A DNA stretch of 64,000 bases from Petrolisthes cinctipes (Eukaryota > Arthropoda > Malacostraca > Decapoda > Porcellanidae). This document shows positions 1 through 10,516 of the stretch, piece by piece (position 1 is the stretch's first letter; the number at the start of each line of letters is the position of its first letter). Made by a program: the position numbers and the translations under genes. The notes beneath the pieces are model-generated. The model was not told where the DNA came from, did no database searches, and was given only the letters and a program-made list of their open reading frames with translations. The stretch lies in the NCBI GenBank assembly GCA_033782935.1, contig JAWQEG010000135.1:684501-748500 (forward strand), read 5' to 3'.

Positions 1-245
1 ATCGTGGGATCCATAATGGAGTGGTAATTCACAATGACGTGAAGAGCAGCATGCTAAGAAAAACCCACTTTTTATAGACAAAAAGGATTTAATATTCACG
101 TTTCGGAGGCAACTACCTCCCTCTTCAGCATTACAGAGTTGAATGAAACATGAAAGGAAAATAGGCAGCTGACAGGAGGAGGGAGGGACAAGGTGTGTTC
201 TGATGACAGACAACACCTCACCTCACCTCACCCAACCGACCTGAC
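1..245 (-). mobile_element. PLE unit U0, 5' end only (left-edge partial)
   Basis: This is the junction tract, the leader and the first 14 bases of ORF1 (ATG at 14-12). The rest of the copy lies to the left of the window. The (CCTCA)n tract at about 213-230 and the hammerhead-like core at 97-128 are included. Confidence 0.9.
97..128 (-). ncRNA. Hammerhead-like ribozyme core, U0 (variant)
   Basis: Same layout as the reference motif in U3, but the base at the expected cleavage position is G (GUG instead of GUC). Hammerheads need A, C or U there, so this copy is probably inactive. Confidence 0.45.
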
Positions 246-337
246 CATTCCTCAGGGATCCGACCCCACATCTGGGAGGGATTTGACCACTAGTGCTCTC
301 ATTAATGGATCTAGTTTGAGCATACCTTCATTTAAAA

Positions 338-1751
338 TTAAGTTATAAAGTTTTTATAGTGATGTATACATACTGATTCTAATATTCTACGTTTCTTGAA
401 ATTGTTGCACTTAATTATCATTTTACCAGAATTCCAATCAATACAGTGGTTGTTGTCATATACATGGACAAAGTTAGCATTATTTGTGTTACAATTCGTC
501 ATATCTCGTTTATGTTCTTTCATTCTAACATCTAAAGATCTCCCAGTTTCACCTATATAAACTAAGTCACAGTCTAAGCTAGGAATTTTGTATACTCCTG
601 CTTGGGGCGGAACAGTGGCATTATTTCTTACAAGAGTAGTTTTGATATTAGAAGTATATTTGAAGGATATGTTTACATCAAGTTCTCTGCTAACTGACTG
701 AATTTCTTCCAGACTTTTTACATAAGGAAGACATAAATAAGGTTTCTTTTCTGACTGACATTTAGGAACATAGAAGGTTTTCCTAGCCTTATAATAAGCT
801 TTTCTGATAAACTAATCAGGATATTTCAAGTTACGGAATATAATCCAATTTTTTTTGTTCTACCTCTAAATTTTTGGGGCTACAAATTCTTAATGCTCTG
901 AGAAACAAGGTAGATATGACAGACATTTTGATAGAATCATTATGATAAGAGAAAAAATGAATGTACATATCACAATGAGTGTGTTTCCTATAGACAGTGA
1001 AAGTAGGGAAGTCATTAATTTTAGTAACCAAAACATCAAGGAAGGGTAGGGACCCATCAATTTCCCATTCCATTTTGAAATTGATAGATGGAACCAAGTC
1101 ATTTAATTTGCAAAAGAAATCTTCAAAATTATTGAGACTGTTGGGCCAAAAGGAGAAAATGTCATCTACATACTTATGCCATATTAGATTTGGGGGTGCA
1201 AGGTTGGATAATAACTCAGTTTCAAAAAATTCCATATACAAATTACTAAGGATGGGTGATAACGGCGACCCCATAGCATTGCCAAAATGCTGAATGAAGA
1301 ATTTATCATTAAAAGAAAAAGCATTGGATGAAACACAAAGATTAATTAATTCATGGAAGGAAGATATTGGCATACCCAAATCTAAATCATAGTCTGGCAT
1401 TTTCCTACTTAGAAATTCTAATACATCGTTAAATGGAACTTTAGTGAAGAGTGAATCTACATCAAAACTTACCATTTTTCCATTAGTCAGGTTTAGAGTC
1501 TTAATTTTATCATTAAAATGTGAGGAATTTTTAATGTGTGAACTTGAGATGCATCCCACTAATGGTGATAATTTATTGGCTAAGAATGTTGATAATTTGT
1601 AGCTAAATGATCCACAGTACGAAACAATGGGGCGAAGAGGAACACCATTCTTATGTGTTTTGGGTAAACCATATATGTGTGGAAGTTTAGGGTTGACTTG
1701 CATGAACCATTTGGCATCGATGTTGGGCACATTATTGAGTAGTTCTTTCAC
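338..1751 (-). pseudogene. ORF2 (RT + GIY-YIG), U1, broken
   Basis: The RT part is open from the GTG codon at 1751 down to 831 with YVDD intact. One extra base in the T-rich tract near 849-861 shifts the frame and ends RT early. The block A amber (812-814) follows. The EN part is open from 811 to 338 and keeps GVY and YIG, but the first Cys of the CxxC between them has become Ser (codon AGC near 580) with a neighbouring Lys to Leu change. Confidence 0.85.
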
Positions 1752-2544
1752 AGTACGGTTGAACCGGGTGGACAGACACTTTAATTAAGGGAGAAGATCT
1801 CAACTTTTCATAAGTGGTGACGTCATTTAATAGATTTAACATCTTTTCTTCGTAGTTAACTTTATCAAGTATCACAACTGAGTTGTTCTTGTCAGCTTTA
1901 GTTATGAAAATGGAGTTGTTTTTTCTTAAATTCTCCAAGGCCAAACGAAACCGCCTAGGAATGGAATCATAGGAGTTAAAATGATCCAAAAAGCCATTGA
2001 TTATAAAACCATTAAGGCACGGGAAATTATGCCTTCCATTAAATACAGACGCAACAAAATCTAGGGCAATATTTCTACCAGGTTTTAGAGCAAAAGAAAA
2101 ACCCATAACACCACAGTTGTTCCACTCACTGGCACTGCACAATTCGCTGATGACTCTGTTGTGTCTAATCCTGGTCTTGTTCACTTCATGGTTACACTTG
2201 TTACTGGCTGTCTGAAGTACGGATTCCAACAAATCATCATGAAGGTGTCCTTTGAGAAGTCGTATGTTACGTCGAAGAAGCCAATACGACTCATCAACTT
2301 CTCGTTTTATGCAGGCAACACGCTCAAGTAGAGTGGCACGGGCAACATCAGGAAACGGTGTAGTCCTCCATCTAAAGAACGACAAGAAAGACTTAGGGAT
2401 GACTTGTTTATGGAGGAATTTCAGTTGAAGCTTCTTTTTCTTGACTGCCGTTAAACACTTCTCGTACCGTCGGAAGCAGGAGGTCAGGAACGGGAAAGTC
2501 AGCAGGAAGAAGGAGAAGAGGTGGTGTCTGATCGTGGGATCCAT
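1732..2544 (-). CDS. ORF1, U1, with in-frame internal deletion
   Basis: This N-terminal PLE frame is 270 codons long instead of 291. A 63-base deletion near 2104 removes 21 residues covering the conserved VVNLSSYVLSE segment. The deleted stretch is flanked in full-length units by two copies of CCCA, which fits slippage. The frame stays open to the usual stop. Confidence 0.75.
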   Translation of the reverse strand: MDPTIRHHLFSFFLLTFPFLTSCFRRYEKCLTAVKKKKLQLKFLHKQVIPKSFLSFFRWRTTPFPDVARATLLERVACIKREVDESYWLLRRNIRLLKGHLHDDLLESVLQTASNKCNHEVNKTRIRHNRVISELCSASEWNNCGVMGFSFALKPGRNIALDFVASVFNGRHNFPCLNGFIINGFLDHFNSYDSIPRRFRLALENLRKNNSIFITKADKNNSVVILDKVNYEEKMLNLLNDVTTYEKLRSSPLIKVSVHPVQPYCERTTQ

Positions 2545-2626
2545 AATGGAGTGGTAATTCACAATGACGTGAAGAGCAGCATGCTAAGAAAAACCCACTT
2601 TTTATAGACAAAAAGCTTTTAATATG

Positions 2627-2661
2627 GACGTCGTTTCGGAGGCAACTACCTCCCTCTTCAG
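2627..2661 (-). ncRNA. Hammerhead-like ribozyme core, U1 (3-base insertion)
   Basis: Three added bases give GAAAC-GAC-GUC on the RNA strand. This is the only copy in which the A-C and G-U bases could close a two-pair stem III over a loop within one molecule. The other core bases match U3. Confidence 0.5.
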
Positions 2662-2789
2662 CAGTACAGAGTTGAATGAAACATGAAAGGAAAATAGGCA
2701 GCTGACATGAGGAGGGAGGGACAAGGTGTGTTCTGATGACAGACAACACCTCACCTCACTTCACCCAACCGACCTGACCTGGCCATTCC

Positions 2790-4258
2790 TCAGGGATCCG
2801 ACCCCACATCTGGGAGGGATTTGACCACTAGTGCTCTCATTAATGGATCTAGTTTGAGCATACCTTCATTTAAGTTAAAGTTTTTATAGTGCTGTATACA
2901 TACTGATTTTAATATTCTACGTTTCTTGAAATTGTTGCACTTAATTATCATTTTACCAGAATTCCAATCAATACAGTGGTTGTTGTCATATACATGGACA
3001 AAGTTAGCATTATTTGTGTTACAATTCGTCATATCTCGTTTATGTTCTTTCATTCTAACATCTAAAGATCTCCCAGTTTCACCTATATAAACTAAGTCAC
3101 AGTCTTTGCAAGGAATTTTGTATACTCCTGCTTGGGGCTGAACAGTGGCATTATTTCTTACAAGAGTAGATTAGATACTAGAAGTATATTTGAAGGATAT
3201 GTTTACATCAAGTTCTCTGCTAACTGACTGAATTTTTTCCAGACTTTTTACATAAGGAAGACATAAATAAGGTTTCTTTTCGGACTGACATTTAGGAACA
3301 TAGAAGGTTTTCCTAGCCTTATAATAAGCTTTTCTGATAAACTAATCAGGATATTTCAAGTTACGGAATATAATCCAATTTTTTTTTCTACCTCTAAATT
3401 TTGGGGGCTACTAATTCTTAATGCTCTGAGAAACAAGGTAGATATGACAGACATTTTGATAGAATCATTATGATAAGAGAAAAAATGAATGTACATATCA
3501 CAATGAGTGTGTTTCCTATAGACAGTGAAAGTAGGGAAGTCATTAATTTTAGTAACCAAAACATCAATTTCCCATTCCATTTTGAAATTGATAGATGGAA
3601 CCAAGTTATTTAAATTGCAAAAGAAATCTTCAAAATTATTGAGACTGTTGGGCCAAAAGGAGAAAATATCATCTACATACCTATGCCATATTAGATTTGG
3701 GGGTGCAAGGTTGGATAATAACTCAGTTTCAAAAAATTCCATATACAAATTACTAAGGATGGGGGATAACGGCGACCCCATAGCATTGCGAAAACGCTGA
3801 ATGAAGAATTTATCATTAAAAGAAAAAGCATTGGATGAAACACAAAGATTAATTAATTCAAGGAAGGAAGATATTGGCATACCCAAATCTAAATCATAGT
3901 CTGGCATTTTCCTACTTAGAAATTCTAATACATCGTTAAGTGGCACTTTAGTGAAGAGTGAATCTACATCAAAACTTACCATTTTTCCATTAGTTAGGTT
4001 TAAAGAATTAATTTTATCATTAAAATGTGAGGAATTTTTAATGTGTGAACTTGAGATGCATTCCACTAATGGTGATAATTTATTGGCTAAGAATGTTGAT
4101 AATTTGTAGCTAAATGATCCACAGTACGAAACAATGGGGCGAAGAGGAACACCATTCTTATGTGTTTTGGGTAGACCATATATGTGTGGAAATTTAGGGT
4201 TGACTTGCATGAACCATTTGGCATCGATGTTGGGCACATTATTAAGTAGTTCTTTCAC
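2790..4258 (-). pseudogene. ORF2 (RT + GIY-YIG), U2, broken
   Basis: RT is open 4258-3356. It lacks the seven residues GSLPFLD of motif D, and its motif B' reads FRNAMGSP (Gly to Arg). A one-base loss in the T-rich tract near 3377-3389 shifts the frame before the amber at 3342-3344. In the EN part a Lys codon is TAA (3171-3173), upstream of GVY. The rest of EN is open to 2790 and has the block A C-terminal extension. Confidence 0.86.
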
Positions 4259-5117
4259 AGTACGGTTGAACCGGGTGGACAGACACTTTAATTAAGGGAG
4301 AAGATCTCAACTTTTCATAAGTGGTGACGTCATTTAATAGATTTAACATCTTTTCTTCGTAGTTAACTTTATCAAGTATCACAACTGAGTTGCTCTTGTC
4401 AGCTTTAGTTATGAAAATGGAGTTGTTTTTTCTTAAATTCTCTAAGGCCAAACAAAACCGCCTAGGAATGGAATCATAGGAGTTAAAATGATCCAAAAAG
4501 CCATTGATTATAAAACCATTAAGGCACGGGAATTTATGCCTTCCATTAAATACAGACGCAACAAAATCTAAGGCAATATTTCTACCAGGTTTTAGAGCAA
4601 AAGAAAAACCCAGTTGCAACACTTGATTTTCAATTTCCGATAGCACATAGGACGACAAATTCACCACTGAGCCCATAACACCACAGTTGTTCCACTCACT
4701 GGCACTGCACAATTTGCTGATGACTCTGTTGCGTCTACTAATCCTGGTCTTGTTCACTTCATGGTTACACTTGTTACTGGCTGTCTGAAGTACGGATTCC
4801 AACAAATCATCATGAAGGTGTCCTTTGTGAAGTCGTATGTTACGTCGAAGAAGCCAATACGACTCATCAACTTCTCGTTTTATGCAGGCAACACGCTCAA
4901 GTAGAGTGGCACGGGCAACATCAGGAAACGGTGTAGTCCTCCATCTAAAGAACGACAAGAAAGACTTAGGGATGACTTGTTTATGGAGGAATTTCAGTTG
5001 AAGCTTCTTTTTCTTGACTGCCGTTAAACACTTCTCGTACCGTCGGAAGCAGGAGGTCAGGAACGGGAAAGTCAGCAGGAAGAAGGAGAAGAGGTGGTGT
5101 CTGATCGTGGGATCCAT
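4242..5117 (-). CDS. ORF1 (N-terminal PLE protein), U2
   Basis: Open at 291 codons from ATG. It carries one extra codon (a Ser-Arg change where other units read TRIRHNR) and stops one codon early because the last Gln codon has become TAA. The RT block with ITKADKSNSVVIL is present. An in-frame GTG at 5135 precedes the first ATG, but a eukaryotic start at 5117 is more likely. Confidence 0.8.
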   Translation of the reverse strand: MDPTIRHHLFSFFLLTFPFLTSCFRRYEKCLTAVKKKKLQLKFLHKQVIPKSFLSFFRWRTTPFPDVARATLLERVACIKREVDESYWLLRRNIRLHKGHLHDDLLESVLQTASNKCNHEVNKTRISRRNRVISKLCSASEWNNCGVMGSVVNLSSYVLSEIENQVLQLGFSFALKPGRNIALDFVASVFNGRHKFPCLNGFIINGFLDHFNSYDSIPRRFCLALENLRKNNSIFITKADKSNSVVILDKVNYEEKMLNLLNDVTTYEKLRSSPLIKVSVHPVQPYCERTT

Positions 5118-5199
5118 AATGGAGTGGTAATTCACAATGACGTGAAGAGCAGCATGCTAAGAAAAACCCACTTTTTGTAGACAAAAAGCATTTAATATG

Positions 5200-5231
5200 G
5201 ACGTTTTGGAGGCAACTACCTCCCTCTTCAG
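5200..5231 (-). ncRNA. Hammerhead-like ribozyme core, U2 (G12 lost)
   Basis: The RNA strand reads CCAAAAC where others have CCGAAAC. This replaces the essential core G12 with A, so the copy is predicted inactive. Confidence 0.45.
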
Positions 5232-5349
5232 CAGTACAGAGTTGAATGAAACATGAAAGGAAAATAGGCAGCTGACAGGAGGAGGGAGGGACAAGGTGTG
5301 TTCTGATGACAGACAACACCTCACCCAACCGACCTAACCTGGCCATTCC

Positions 5350-6830
5350 TCAGGGATCCGACCCCACATCTGGGAGGGATTTGACCACTAGTGCTCTCAT
5401 TAATGGATCTAGTTTGAGCATACCTTTATTTAAGTTAAAGTTTTTATAGTGCTGTATACATACTGATTCTAATTTCTTGAAATTGTTGCACTTAATTATC
5501 ATTTTACCAGAATTCCAATCAATACAGTGGTTGTTGTCATATACATGGACAAAGTTAGCATTATTTGTGTTACAATTCGTCATATCTCGTTTATGTTCTT
5601 TCATTCTAACATCTAAAGATCTCCCAGTTTCACCTATATAAACTAAGTCACAGTCTTTGCAAGGAATTTTGTATACTCTTGCTTGGGGCTGAACAGTGGC
5701 ATTATTTCTTACAAGAGTAGTTTTGATATTAGAAGTATATTTGAAGGATATGTTTACATCAAGTTCTCTGCTAACTGACTGAATTTTTTCCAGACTTTTT
5801 ACATAAGGAAGACATAAATAAGGTTTCTTTTCGGACTGACATTTAGGAACATAGAAGGTTTTCCTAGCCTTATAATAAGCTTTTCTGATAAACTAATCAG
5901 GATATTTCAAGTTACGGAATATAATCCAATTTTGTTTTTCTACCTCTAAATTTTTGGGGCTACAAATTCTTAATGCTCTGAGAAACAAGGTAGATATGAC
6001 AGACATTTTGATAGAATCATTATGATAAGAGAAAAAATGAATGTACATATCACAATGAGTGTGTTTCCTATAGACAGTGAAAGTAGGGTAGTCATTAATT
6101 TTAGTAACCAAAACATCAAGGAAGGGTAGGGACCCATCAATTTCCCATTCCATTTTGAAATTGATAGATGGAACCAAGTCATTTAATTTGCAAAAGAAAT
6201 CTTCAAAATTATTGAGACTGTTGGGCCAAAAGGAGAAAATGTCATCTACATACCTATGCCATATTAGATTTGGGGGTGCAATGTTGGATAATAACTCAGT
6301 TTCAAAAAATTCCATATACAAATTACTAAGGATGGGGGATAACGGCGACCCCATAGCATTGCCAAAACGCTGAATGAAGAATTTATCATTAAAAGAAAAA
6401 GCATTGGATGAAACACAAATATTAATTAATTCAAGGAAGGAAGATATTGGCATACCCAAATCTAAATCATAGTCTGGCATTTTCCTACTTAGAAATTCTA
6501 ATACATCGTTAAGTGGCACTTTAGTGAAGAGTGAATCTACATCAAAACTTACCATTTTTCCATTAGTTAGGTTTAGAGACTTAATTTTATCATTAAAATG
6601 TGAGGAATTTTAATGTGTGAACTTGAGATGCATCCCACTAATGGTGATAATTTATTGGCTAAGAATGTTGATAATTTGTAGCTAAATGATCCACAGTACG
6701 AAACAATGGGGCGAAGAGGAACACCATTCTTATGTGTTTTGGGTAGACTATATATGTGTGGAAGTTTAGGGTTGACTTGCATGAACTATTTGGCATCGAT
6801 GTTGGGCACATTATTGAGTAGTTCTTTCAC
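5350..6830 (-). pseudogene. ORF2 (RT + GIY-YIG), U3, broken
   Basis: Four lesions are visible. A Trp codon is TAG at 6786-6788. A one-base deletion in the T run near 6607-6612 separates the RT2 block from motif A. The block A amber is at 5893-5895. The EN part lacks nine bases (KKRRILES reads KKLES), which removes residues just before the catalytic Glu. The Gly of GVY is Arg. YVDD is intact in the 220-residue fragment 6555-5893. Confidence 0.87.
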
Positions 6831-7685
6831 AGTACGGTTGAACCGGGTGGACAGACACTTTAATTAAGGGAGAAAATCTCAACTTTTCATAAGTGGTGAC
6901 GTCATTTAATAGATTTAACATCTTTTCTTCGTAGTTAACTTTATCAAGTATCACAACTGAGTTGCTCTTGTCAGCTTTAGTTATGAAAATGGAGTTGTTT
7001 TTTCTTAAATTCTCAAAGACCAAACGAAACCGCCTAGGAATGGAATCATAGGAGTTAAAATGATCCAAAAAGCCATTGATTATAAAACCATTAAGGCACG
7101 GGAAATTATGCCTTCCATTAAATACAGACGCAACAAAATCTAGGGCAATATTTCTACCAGGTTTTAGAGCAAAAGAAAAACCCAGTTGCAACACTTGATT
7201 TTCAATTTCCGATAGCACATAGGACGACAAATTCACCACTGAGCCCATAACACCACAGTTGTTCCACTCACTGGCACTGCACAATTCGCTGATGACTCTG
7301 TTGTGTCTAATCCTGGTCTTGTTCACTTCATGGTTACACTTGTTACTGGCTGTCTGAAGTACGGATTCCAACAAATCATCATGAAGGTGTCCTTTGAGAA
7401 GTCGTATGTTACGTCGAAGAAGCCAATACGACTCATCAACTTCTCGTTTTATGCAGCAACACGCTCAAGTAGAGTGGCACAGGCAACATCAGGAAACGGT
7501 GTAGTCCTCCATCTAAAGAACGGCAAGAAAGACTTAGGGATGACTTGTTTATGGAGGAATTTCAGTTGAAGCTTCTTTTTCTTGACTGCCGTTAAACACT
7601 TCTCGTAACGTCGGAAGCAGGAGGTCAGGAACGGGAAAGTCAGCAGGAAGAAGGAGAAGAGGTGGTGTCTGATCGTGGGATCCAT
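6811..7685 (-). pseudogene. ORF1, U3, frameshifted
   Basis: One G is missing near 7455 (tatgcagcaac for tatgcaggcaac). The N-terminal fragment ends soon after, at 7449. The C-terminal part, from about residue 80 onward, is open to 6811. Confidence 0.85.
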
Positions 7686-7767
7686 AATGGAGTGGTAATT
7701 CACAATGACGTGAAGAGCAGCATGCTAAGAAAAACCCACTTTTTATAGACAAAAAGCATTTAATATG

Positions 7768-7799
7768 GACGTTTCGGAGGCAACTACCTCCCTCTTCAG
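7768..7799 (-). ncRNA. Hammerhead-like ribozyme core, U3 (reference copy)
   Basis: On the minus strand the motif reads CUGAAGA (matching the hammerhead consensus CUGANGA), one extra G, a five-pair stem II GGAGG/CCUCC with loop UAGUUG, then GAAA, CGU and C at the expected cleavage site. The bases just outside can pair as stem I: CAUAU downstream with GUA(C)UG upstream, five pairs with a bulged C and one wobble. Stem III is only ACGU with no loop, so within one molecule it cannot close; a dimer could pair it because ACGU is its own complement. Hammerheads are established in PLEs. The extra G and weak stem I leave activity uncertain. Confidence 0.6.
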
Positions 7800-7884
7800 C
7801 AGTACAGAGTTGAATGAAACATGAAAGGAAAATAGGCAGCTGACGTGAGGAGGGAGGGACAAGGTGTGTTCTGATGACAGACAA

Positions 7885-7904
7885 CACCTCACCTCACCTC
7901 ACCC
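7885..7904. repeat. (CCTCA)n tract at the unit junction
   Basis: A short pentanucleotide run, G-rich (TGAGG) on the coding strand, lies between the 3' end of one copy and the leader of the next. Every junction has it, with about one to three repeats (long here, short near 5319-5329 and 46680-46690, altered to cacaaaacc near 62160). It differs by one base from the arthropod telomere repeat CCTAA; I infer no telomeric role from this alone. Confidence 0.8.
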
Positions 7905-7927
7905 AACCGACCTGACCTGGCCATTCC

Positions 7928-9418
7928 TCAGGGATCCGACCCCACATCTGGGAGAGATTTGACCACTAGTGCTCTCATTAATGGATCTAGTTTGAGCATA
8001 CCTTCATTTAAGTTAAAGTTTTTATAGTGCTGTATACATACTGATTCTAATATTCTACGTTTCTTGAAATTGTTGCACTTAATTATCATTTTACCAGAAT
8101 TCCAATCAATACAGTGGTTGTTGTCATATACATGGACAAAGTTAGCATTATTTGTGTTACAATTCGTCATATCTCGTTTATGTTCTTTCATTCTAACATC
8201 TAAAGATCTCCCAGTTTCACCTATATAAACTAAGTCACAGTCTTTGCAAGGAATTTTGTATACTCCTGCTTGGGGCTGAACAGTGGCATTATTTCTTACA
8301 AGAGTAGTTTTGATATTAGAAGTATATTTGAAGGATATGTTTACATCAAGTTCTCTGCTAACTGACTGAATTTTTTCCAGACTTTTTACATAAGGAAGAC
8401 ATAAATAAGGTTTCTTTTCGGACTGACATTTAGGAACATAGAAGGTTTTCCTAGCCTTATAATAAGCTTTTCTGATAAACTAATCAGGATATTTAAAGTT
8501 ACGGAATATAATCCAATTTTGTTTTTCTACCTCTAAATTTTTCGGGCTACAAATTCTTAATGCTCTGAGAAACAAGGTAGATATGACAGACATTTTGATA
8601 GAATCATTATGATAAGAGAAAAAATGAATGTACATATCACAATGAGTGTGTTTCCTATAGACAGTGAAAGTAGGGTAGTCATTAATTTTAGTAACCAAAA
8701 CATCATGGAAGGGTAGGGACCCATCAATTTCCCATTCCATTTTGAAATTGATAGATGGAACCAAGTCATTTAATTTGCAAAAGAAATCTTCAAAATTATT
8801 GAGACTGTTGGGCCAAAAGGAGAAAAAGTCATCTACATACCTATGCCATATTAGATTTGGGGGTGCAATGTTGGATAATAACTCAGTTTCAAAAAATTCC
8901 ATATACAAATTACTAAGGATGGGGGATAACGGCGACCCCATAGCATTGCGAAAACGCTGAATGAAGAATTTATCATTAAAAGAAAAAGCATTGGATGACA
9001 CACAAAGATTAATTAATTCAAGGAAGGAAGATATTGGCATACCCAAATCTAAATCATAGTCTGGCATTTTCCTACTTAGAAATTCTAATACATCGTTAAG
9101 TGGCACTTTAGTGAAGAGTGAATCTACATCAAAACTTACCATTTTTCCATTAGTTAGGTTTAGAGACTTAATTTTATCATTAAAATGTGAGGAATTTTTA
9201 ATGTGTGAACTTGAGATGCATCCCACTAATGGTGATAATTTATTGGCTAAGAATGTTGATAATTTGTAGCTAAATGATCCACAGTACGAAACAATGGGGC
9301 GAAGAGGAACACCATTCTTATGTGTTTTGGGTAGACCATATATGTGTGGAAGTTTAGGGTTGACTTGCATGAACTATTTGGCATCGATGTTGGGCACATT
9401 ATTGAGTAGTTCTTTCAC
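7928..9418 (-). pseudogene. ORF2 (RT + GIY-YIG), U4, two nonsense codons
   Basis: A Trp codon near the start is TAG (9374-9376). RT is then open for 296 residues from Met at 9370 to the amber at 8480-8482. EN is fully open from 8479 to 7928 (183 codons) with GVY, YIG and the CxxC. Motif C is YVDD followed by FF instead of IF. Motif B' has Gly to Arg (FRNAMGSP). Confidence 0.87.
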
Positions 9419-10274
9419 AGTACGGTTGAACCGGGTGGACAGACACTTTAATTAAGGGAGAAAATCTCAACTTTTCATAAGTGGTGACGTCATTTAATAG
9501 ATTTAACATCTTTTCTTCGTAGTTAACTTTATCAAGTATCACAAATGAGTTGCTCTTGTCAGCTTTAGTTATGAAAATGGAGTTGTTTTTTCTTAAATTC
9601 TCAAAGACCAAACGAAACCGCCTAGGAATGGAATCATAGGAGTTAAAATGATCCAAAAAGCCATTGATTATAAAACCATTAAGGCACGGGAAATTATGCC
9701 TTCCATTAAATACAGACGCAACAAAATCTAGGGCAATATTTCTACCAGGTTTTAGAGCAAAAGAAAAATCCAGTTGCAACACTTGATTTTCAATTTCCGA
9801 TAGCACATAGGACGACAAATTCACCACTGAGCCCATAACACCACAGTTGTTCCACTCACTGGCACTGCACAATTCGCTGATGACTCTGTTGTGTCTAATC
9901 CTGGTCTTGTTCACTTCATGGTTACACTTGTTACTGGCTGTCTGAAGTACGGATTCCAACAAATCATCATGAAGGTGTCCTTTGAGAAGTCGTATGTTAC
10001 GTCGAAGAAGCCAATACGACTCATCAACTTCTCGTTTTATGCAGGCAACACGCTCAAGTAGAGTGGCACGGGCAACATCAGGAAACGGTGTAGTCCTCCA
10101 TCTAAAGAACGGCAAGAAAGACTTAGGGATGACTTGTTTATGGAGGAATTTCAGTTAAAGCTTCTTTTTCTTGACTGCCGTTAAACACTTCTCGTAACGT
10201 CGGAAGCAGGAGGTCAGGAACGGGAAAGTCAGCAGGAAGAAGGAGAAGAGGTGGTGTCTGATCGTGGGATCCAT
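9399..10274 (-). pseudogene. ORF1, U4, one nonsense codon
   Basis: A Gln codon at about residue 40 is TAA (10155-10157), just after the Lys-rich stretch KKKK. The reading frame is otherwise open to 9399. Confidence 0.85.
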
Positions 10275-10356
10275 AATGGAGTGGTAATTCACAATGACGT
10301 GAAGAGCAGCATGCTAAGAAAAACCCACTTTTTATAGACAAAAAGCATTTAATATG

Positions 10357-10388
10357 GACGTTTCGGAGGCAACTACCTCCCTCTTCAG
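10357..10388 (-). ncRNA. Hammerhead-like ribozyme core, U4
   Basis: Identical to the U3 reference core. Confidence 0.55.
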
Positions 10389-10516
10389 CAGTACAGAGTT
10401 GAATGAAACATGAAAGGAAAATAGGCAGCTGACGTGTGGAGGGAGGGACAAGGTGTGTTCTGATGACAGACAACACCTCACCTCACCTCACCCAACCGAC
10501 CTGACCTGGCCATTCC

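Larger units (their letters stand above)
246..2783 (-). mobile_element. PLE unit U1, block A mosaic, 2538 bp
   Basis: This is the shortest unit. It has the block A amber codon after RT but the short EN end (ttataaag) found in blocks B and C, so it is a mosaic. A 63-base in-frame deletion lies in ORF1. Confidence 0.93.
2784..5343 (-). mobile_element. PLE unit U2, block A, 2560 bp
   Basis: Carries the 21-base RT deletion also seen in U6, U11 and U25. Its junction tract is short (two CCTCA-like repeats). Confidence 0.94.
5344..7921 (-). mobile_element. PLE unit U3, block A, 2578 bp
   Basis: Both ORFs are broken. The leader has the common form and is used here as the reference for the ribozyme motif. 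Confidence 0.94.
7922..10510 (-). mobile_element. PLE unit U4, block A, 2589 bp
   Basis: Same length as U5, U9 and U10, the modal block A length. It shares with U3 the TAG at the Trp codon near the start of ORF2. Confidence 0.95.

Noticed and set aside
7885..7904. True telomere repeats within the array
   Set aside because: Only one to three imperfect CCTCA repeats per junction, too short and different from CCTAA.
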